A stretch of 64,000 nucleotides of DNA from Zygnema cylindricum (taxonomy: Eukaryota > Streptophyta > Zygnematophyceae > Zygnematales > Zygnemataceae): positions 2,501 to 66,500 of the forward strand of contig JBBHKE010000403.1 of NCBI GenBank assembly GCA_037447655.1. Reading direction: 5' to 3'. The position numbers and the translations under genes are program-made. This document shows positions 58,146 to 64,000 of the stretch, one piece after another (within the stretch, counting starts at the first letter, position 1; the number at the start of each line of letters is the position of its first letter). Under the pieces are notes generated by a model. The model searched no databases and had not been told where the DNA came from. It worked only from the letters and a program-made list of their open reading frames with translations.

Positions 58146-58963
58146 CAAAGACATGCCATGGTTGTCGCCTTATTCAAAAGGTGGCGGAAAAAAAAAGCAT
58201 TTTACCAAAATGGTGTCTTGGACAAGATTTGAACCTGCAACCTGCGAACTCAAAATAGCTTTACGCGTTAACCATTAAGGCGTTGAGAAAAAATATTGGT
58301 AAGGTTTGATAAGTACTTATATTTTAACACGTCGGCTAATTCATACTAATTTGACGCAGAGGCGAATGTGAAATAATTCATGCACCGACGCGAATTTGAA
58401 CCGTGTAAATTTAAATGATCAAACGGCCGTCATTGCGGCCGCCACCTGAAATGAGCTTTTAGGCGGCCTTTGGATATAGCCTCACGCGACGCCACGTGGC
58501 GCCACATTATTAGATTTCGTGAAAGATGGGAGGATGAACCATGGCTCTTGATTCGACAGGCGTCACCTTGAAAGCCATGTCATACAATAGCCGTACAATA
58601 AGTACATCAGCCACTGTACCTCTTTCTACTATACAGTCTTGCTATTCAACTAGGGTTTAGTAGTAGGTACACGTGGGTAGACAAACCAAGACTTAGGGAA
58701 ATTTAGGTACCTCTCTCTAAGAGAGCTTGTAACTATAAAGGTCATCTTTGACCAGCCATAACTTACTGCTCAAGGGAGAAAATTGAGTGATTCTTTTTGC
58801 GTTTGGCTCAAAGGAGTCGAGCCTTCACAAAGGTGAGGGTGGTAATAATACCTATGTGCCAAGGTGGCACTTATTCTTTGAGAAAGTGGGAGGGGCAAAT
58901 ATTATCCTAGAGGCTTTACATACGCTGCTCATATTGTGGGTCAATGGAGACCACAAAATTGCA
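58061..58963 (+). repeat. Copia D 3' LTR (903 bp)
   Basis: Starts TGTTGAAAAGAGG and ends AAAATTGCA. Contains a GA microsatellite, an antisense tRNA-like module, a GCCACGTGGC palindrome with a G-box core near 58493, CTCTCTCTAAGAGAG, and a TATAAAG box at 58734-58740. Closely related to the B 3' LTR. Confidence 0.88.
58212..58287 (-). other. tRNA-like module in Copia D 3' LTR (best T arm)
   Basis: Minus strand reads CGCCTTAATGGTTAACGCG (A box) and GCAGGTTCAAATCTTGT, a T arm with five pairs (two wobble) around a TTCAAAT loop. The anticodon arm is poor. Confidence 0.65.
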
Positions 58964-59082
58964 ATTATCTCAAAAATAAAGAAGGTATGGTCGAAAAAAT
59001 TGGAAGATTAGAAAATGAAGGGGATAGAGAACCAAAAATGGTCTTTACTTAGGAGCCAAAATGGTCGGGTAAGTTAGTTCGA

Positions 59083-59427
59083 CCAGGGAAATCATTTTTA
59101 TTAAATTTGGCACAGGATACAATTCGCGAGGTGAACGAAATAAAGGACAAGAATGTCATGGGGTATGCACGGAAGGCAATAATCCAATGTGGATTGTCGT
59201 TAAAGGATGGGAAGTAGCAGGAGAGTATGCTTACGCAAGAATTACAAGTGATTATCATGAAATGGCTAAACCATTTCGAGGGCGACGTGGTGGCACATTC
59301 TTCCGCTCCCGCACGGGATTTACTCCAACTCCTTCGAGAGGCTGACATTCAAGAGGATGAAGCTAGTCATGACGAAGACTTAGATGACTACACTGATTTT
59401 GAGGCACTTTATAGAGAGGTGGTTTAA
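59083..59427 (+). pseudogene. Unrecognised ORF relic with one internal stop
   Basis: One frame reads LNLAQDTIREVNEIKDKNV, then YARKAIIQCGLSLKDGK, a TAG at 59215-59217, and then LTQELQVIIMKWLNHFEGDVV through an acidic end (DEDLDDYTDFEALYREVV) to TAA. Composition is protein-like, with amphipathic helices and an acidic C-terminus, unlike neighbouring low-complexity frames. I do not recognise the family; a transposon-encoded accessory protein is a guess. No partner ORF nearby. Confidence 0.35.
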
Positions 59428-59690
59428 TCAAGAGACGTGGTAAAATGGATAATGGGCGTTTGCAAAACATTTTAATAAAAGTTTGGATTTATTTGCCATT
59501 TTTTTGTAGTTTTATTTTGATAGGTTAATATTTTTACTTTTCTTTTACTACAGTATGTGGTATACATTGTGTTTCTTTCTTTCACATTAACTATTATATA
59601 TCCCTTTTTTTATTGTAGTTCTCATATTTGTCTGCGCAAGTTGAATGGCCAAAATAATGGATGAAATGTATTTGTAGTGATGGTGTAAAA
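59428..59690. other. AT-rich spacer
   Basis: No gene, repeat or RNA recognised. Confidence 0.3.
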
Positions 59691-59722
59691 ACGCATCCTA
59701 AATTGCACTATCATGCTGCCAT

Positions 59723-60301
59723 TTAGCGATGACACATTGTCGTCGCTAATTGGCCGAATATGAAATATACCATTCAGCGATGACATAGCATCGTCCCAAT
59801 ATGGCAGAAGTTATAGTATGCCATAAAGATTACAAGGTTAATAGTATTAGAGATATAAAGTAGAGAGACCATGTGAGAGGAAGGGACAGAAAAATAAATA
59901 TAAAATGGGATAGCGACAGATAAGATAAGAGAGAACCAAAAGGCTAGATTTTAAAGATGTAAAAAAAAAGTTTGAAACTAAAAATACAAGTTGGAGAATA
60001 TGAGGACTAGAGTCACGTGTAGTGTTGTTAAGTTCAATATTAAATTGAGATGGAAAAAAAAGACAAATATTCATGGGGTGGAGAAATGGGTTTTGACTCC
60101 TTGTTTTGACACAGTGTCGGTGTTGAATGGTGAAAAAATAAGAATGCCATTCAGCGACAAGACATTCTCCTCGTTGACTGGCAAGAAAGAAAAACATAAC
60201 ATTCAGGGACGATAGATTCTCGTCGTTGAGTACGATAGGAGAGAGAGCGGCAGGATAGAAAAACATAACATTCAACGACGATACAGCCTTGTCGTTGAGT
60301 A
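59723..60301 (+). repeat. Hairpin repeats of the GCGACGA type
   Basis: TTAGCGATGACA-CAT-TGTCGTCGCTAA at 59723-59749 is an almost perfect hairpin. Further units near 60145, 60206 and 60268 share CATTCAxxGACGA...TCGTCGTTGAGTACGATA. A similar hairpin lies at 62060-62084. Together they flank the GA-rich tract. Confidence 0.75.
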
Positions 60302-60944
60302 CGATAAGGGAGAGAGAGACAGACAAAATAAAAAGTGAGATTGACTGAGATAAAATAAATACTAAAATTAAAATAGGGTGACAAGAACAAAATTAGAGAG
60401 AGAGAGAGAGAAAAAAAAAAAACAAACAAGTGTGTGTAAAGCAAAATACTTAACAATGCCCACACACTTCATCAAGTGTATCATTTAATATTTACAAAAC
60501 ATGGATAAATAAAATCATAGCAATCGTAATTGCAACAACATGAAAATGAATTACAATTATAAAAATATTCCAATAATACAGTTAGAAATAAATTCAATCT
60601 TTTTCGCCTAAGAATCACAAAGAGGTTCACCGCAAAAAAACTACAATATGTACAACCAAAAATACTTATTTTTCAAACGTAAATGAAATATTCGTCTACA
60701 TGAACGAAAAGTACATCGCCCATTTAAATTATCCTTTGTAACAGATGAAAATTTATTAACCTTCTCTAACTCATATACAAATTTGTTTGGAAGTCCTAAT
60801 ATTAAATAGAGTAAAAAAAACTCGATGACATTCCCATAATCCATCTGTGTGTTCATCCATCATATTCAACTCACTGAATGAAATCTTGTGCCTACATCAA
60901 AGAAAAAAATACAGCAATGGAGTTTGTTAAAAAAATGAATGGCA

Positions 60945-62470
60945 TTAACGTGTAATTTCAGTGGGCGAGTAAATAGGAGAGGGGGAAAGGGAAGGAAAAC
61001 TACACGATTTTGAGTGTAGTGAAAAGGAAATGGGAAAGGAAGAGGGAGATCGACAATTAGAGGGTACGACAAATTGAACGGGAGTGGGAAGAAAGAGAGG
61101 GAGAGGGGAATGGAGAGGGAGAGGGGGAGGGAGATAGAGCGGCAAACAAAGAGGGTGAGAGGGAGAGGGAAAGGAAAAGGGAGAAGGAGAGAGAGGGTGA
61201 GGGGGAGAGGGAAAGGGAAAGGGAGAAGGAGAGGTAGAGAGAGTGGGGAAGGGAGAGGGAAAAGGGGAGGGAGAGAGAGAGAGTGAGAGGGGGATGAAAA
61301 TAGTGCGGCAGATCAAGAAGGTGAGAGGGAAAGGGTAAGGGAGAGGGATAGGGAGAGATAGCGGCATATCGAGAGTGTGAGGGAGAAAAACAGATAGCGG
61401 TAGATCGAGAGGGTAAAGGAGAGGGAGAGTATGAGGTAAAGGAAAAAAATGCGGCATATTGTGAGGGTGAGAGAGAGAGGGAGAGGGAAAGGGAGAGGGA
61501 AAGGGGGAGAGAGAGATAGCTACAGATCGAGAGAAGGGGAGAGAGAGAGAAAATAGGATGAAAATAGTGCTGCAGATCGAGAGGGTGAGAGGGAAAGGGT
61601 AAGGGAGAGGGATAGGGAGAGATAGCAGCAGATCAAAAGGGTAAGGGAGAGGGAGAAAATAGTGCCGCAGATCAAGAGGGTGAGAGGGAAAGGGAGGGTA
61701 TGAGGTAAAGGGAGAGAATGCGACATATTGTGAGGGTGAGAGAGAGAGAGGGAGAGGGGAAGGGAGAGGGAAAGGGGGAGGGAGAGATAGCGGCAGATCA
61801 AGGGAGGGGGAGAGAGAGAGGGAGAGAGAGAGGGGGATGAAAATAGTGTGGCACATCGAGAGGGTGAGAGGGAAAGGGTAAGGGAGAGGGAGAGGGAGAG
61901 ATGGCAACAGATGGAGAGAGGGAGGAGAGGGAGAGGGAGAGGGAGAGGGAGAAGAGCGACTGATCAAAAGGGTAAGAGGGAGAGGATAGGAGAGGGAAAC
62001 ATGCCATTCAGCACCAAGACAGTCTCGTCATTGACTGACAGGATAAAAAACAAATCATTCAGCGACGATGCACTCTCGTCGCTGAGTACCATAAGGGAGA
62101 GAGAGACAGACAAAATCAAAATGAGAGTTAAATGAGATAAAAATACATAGTAAACTGAAGGTAGTTTGACAACAAAAAAGGGAGACTCATTAAATAAGAT
62201 AAAACCACATAGTAAACTGAAGATAGTTTGACAACAAAAAAGGGAGAGGGAGAGATAGTGACGGATCAAGGAATTAGGGAGAGGGAGAGGAAGAGGGGGA
62301 GGGAGATGGTGCGACATATCGAGAGGGTGTGAAGTAGAGGGAGAGGGAGAGGGAGAGAGAGAGGGAGAGGGAAAGGGAGAGAGAAAGGGGGAGGGAGAGG
62401 GAAAAGGAAAGGGAAACGGAGAGGGGATGGAGGTAGATTGAGAGGGAGAGAGAGTGGTAGAGGGAGAGGT
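60945..62470. repeat. GA-rich (GAGAGGGA)n tract with interspersed GGCAGATC units
   Basis: Purine-rich on the plus strand for 1.5 kb with higher-order units marked by AGATAGCGGCAGATC and GTGCGGCAGATC. The long minus-strand frame (340 codons, Pro/Ser/Leu) is an artefact of composition. Confidence 0.9.
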
Positions 62471-62900
62471 CAACAAAGAGAGGTAGCACATTTTAGAAAA
62501 CACTCAAAAAGAAAATAGGGTGACGAACATAGGTAGGTTTGAGAGAAAACGGAGAGGGAAAGGGGGGCGGAGTCAATGAAGAGGGAAAGGGATGGACGCT
62601 AGATATGGCGAGGGAGAAGGAGCCGCTACACGCAAATCCATGAAAGTGAAATGAAAGTTGTGGCGATATTTTTGCCTGCTTCCTCATGAAACGAAAGAAA
62701 TTTGTATGTTTGCCAAAATGACGGCGCAGCGTCAGATCCCTAAAAAAACAAAATATTTGGCTGGATGTGATGATCCATTTTTTTGTGGATAGTCCGCATT
62801 TGGCGTTGTTTCGACCCAAATATCACCAACGCCAAATGTTGTATTTTTATTCTATTTATTTTAACCCATTTATTGTAATTTGTGGTCCTTTTGTCACTTT
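62471..62900. other. Spacer
   Basis: No convincing gene. Short frames on the minus strand have no recognisable features. Confidence 0.3.
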
Positions 62901-62929
62901 GACCCCTTATTAACATATACATTAATTCT

Positions 62930-63583
62930 AATTCATGGTGAAATCACATCTAAACACTATATTAGAATAAACATTTATGGTAAATTTGTTCATTTGCACC
63001 GAAACAAGATACACATTGACTTTAATTGGACACAAAACATGTTATAGTGTTTATATAAACGGAACAACAAATAATCACATGAAGTAAGAGTTCGCAGGCT
63101 CAAGACGTTGTATGTGGGCGTTTAACTACGCATGAAGTAAGAGTTCGCAGTTTCAAGACGTTGTATGTGGGCGTTTAACTACACACAGATCAATTATTTA
63201 TTTGAAAGTTCATGACCTCCCACATGCGAACTTATTTTATATTCACACTTCAAATGAGGAGATTGTAGGGGAATGTGTGCAGACGTGGTTTTTGGCGACG
63301 AAGTTGAACCCATTTTTTTAGCACACGTTTGTATGCATACGCGTATGACTTAAAATTTAAGTTTTTTAATTTCAACTAAAAAGGTACATTTATGTACGGT
63401 CTGATATCAATCGTACACCAAACTAATTATATAATAATGTACTTTCGTAATTCACGCTATTTTATACGGTACATCAATTAACGTCAAGGAAAAAATAAAA
63501 TCACGTATCCTATTTCGGGAAAAAAATCAAAATTTTAAGAACCCAAATTAGTGACCTTAACACTAATAACGATTCGCGGTGTA
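62930..63583 (-). mobile_element. MITE, family 2; left end uncertain
   Basis: The right end is the inverse of TACACCGCGAATCGTTATTA and the next several hundred bases are collinear (inverted) with the split MITE at 35301/40967: GGTCACTAATTTGG, AGGATACGTGA, TTGACGTTAATTGATG and CAGACCGTACATAAATGTA. The left terminus could not be fixed. Confidence 0.65.
63078..63183 (+). repeat. 53-bp tandem duplication
   Basis: CATGAAGTAAGAGTTCGCAG...GTGGGCGTTTAACTAC occurs twice head to tail (63078 and 63131) with only a few differences, so it is recent. Possibly inside the MITE ending at 63583. Confidence 0.9.
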
Positions 63584-64000
63584 GTTCGTTATACATTTCA
63601 GTTTTTTAGGGTATTGAATATTTTGAAAATTGAAAGCTACCTCGCGAAGTTTTACATCAGCCCTTGGTCGACGCATCGTGTTGTGTTATGCGCTTTCATG
63701 TGATTCTTTAATCACCATCGGTCCGATCGTCTAATCGACGGTAAATAAATTTTTTGGTCCGAATGTTTTAATTGGTCCGAATAGGTCCAAATACAAGGGT
63801 CTTAAGGTCATATTGTATGTTTTGCATACAATAGGCATGTTGTATGGGCCTACTTTCACCTTCTTTTGAACTATGTTTGAAAGTCAATAAAAAGTACGAA
63901 CTTTACGACGAATTTTATAAAATTTGAAATTGTTTTATGCGCACTCTAACGTAGTATGCGGTGGTTTACTCCGTGCGTTTTATGCGCATAGGACATGCAT
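63584..64000. other. Right-end spacer
   Basis: AT-rich with no gene recognised. Confidence 0.3.

Noticed and set aside
60945-61967. 340-codon Pro/Ser/Leu frame on the minus strand
   Set aside because: Produced by the GA-rich tract; only simple repeat composition.

Overview
The window looks like nuclear DNA of a land plant. It is AT-rich and dominated by transposable elements. Evidence for a plant: the 15-nt primer-binding site of one Copia element is fully complementary to the plant-type initiator tRNA-Met anticodon arm; the gene fragment at the left end carries a motif of plant AT-hook/MNM1-like nuclear proteins; and an isolated exon matches plant-type GH5 glucan beta-glucosidases. The species cannot be named. 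A non-flowering plant is possible, given restriction-enzyme-like-endonuclease (RLE) LINE remnants and Copia elements primed by a half tRNA, but this is inference.

Layout. 1-3.5 kb: CT-rich repeat, then the 3' end of a plus-strand gene with three phase-0 exons. 4.4-5.9 kb: a 14-bp minisatellite, a 5'-truncated LINE and a possible minus-strand exon. 6.1-17.5 kb: an old tandem segmental duplication. Each copy has a roughly 150-bp satellite, an (ATC)n array and unique DNA. The copies differ by a solo LTR (9462-10793) and by MITEs whose empty sites survive in the paralogous sequence. 17.7-19.3 kb: a hAT-like element. 19.8-20.0 kb: one GH5 exon. 21.5-24.5 kb: a Harbinger-like MITE and three clustered MITEs with TA target sites. 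25.2-34.8 kb: a degenerate RLE-type LINE (minus strand) split by a nearly intact Copia element (26202-31773, TSD GTGAC). 35.3-41.4 kb: a MITE split by Copia B (35384-40966, TSD CATGA). 42.0-59.0 kb: related Copia LTRs and two decayed elements, C (minus) and D (plus), whose 5' LTRs abut head to head at 52676/52677. 59-64 kb: an unrecognised ORF relic, hairpin repeats, a long GA-rich tract and a MITE end.

The strongest biological signals are in the Copia elements. All eight LTRs of the B/C/D family in which I could read the region carry a tRNA-like module, antisense to the element. In element C the primer-binding site is complementary to the initiator tRNA anticodon arm, not its 3' end, as in Drosophila copia and yeast Ty5. 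The gag reading frame appears to begin inside the LTR and run through the primer-binding site. No bacterial genes, rRNA genes or CRISPR arrays were seen.
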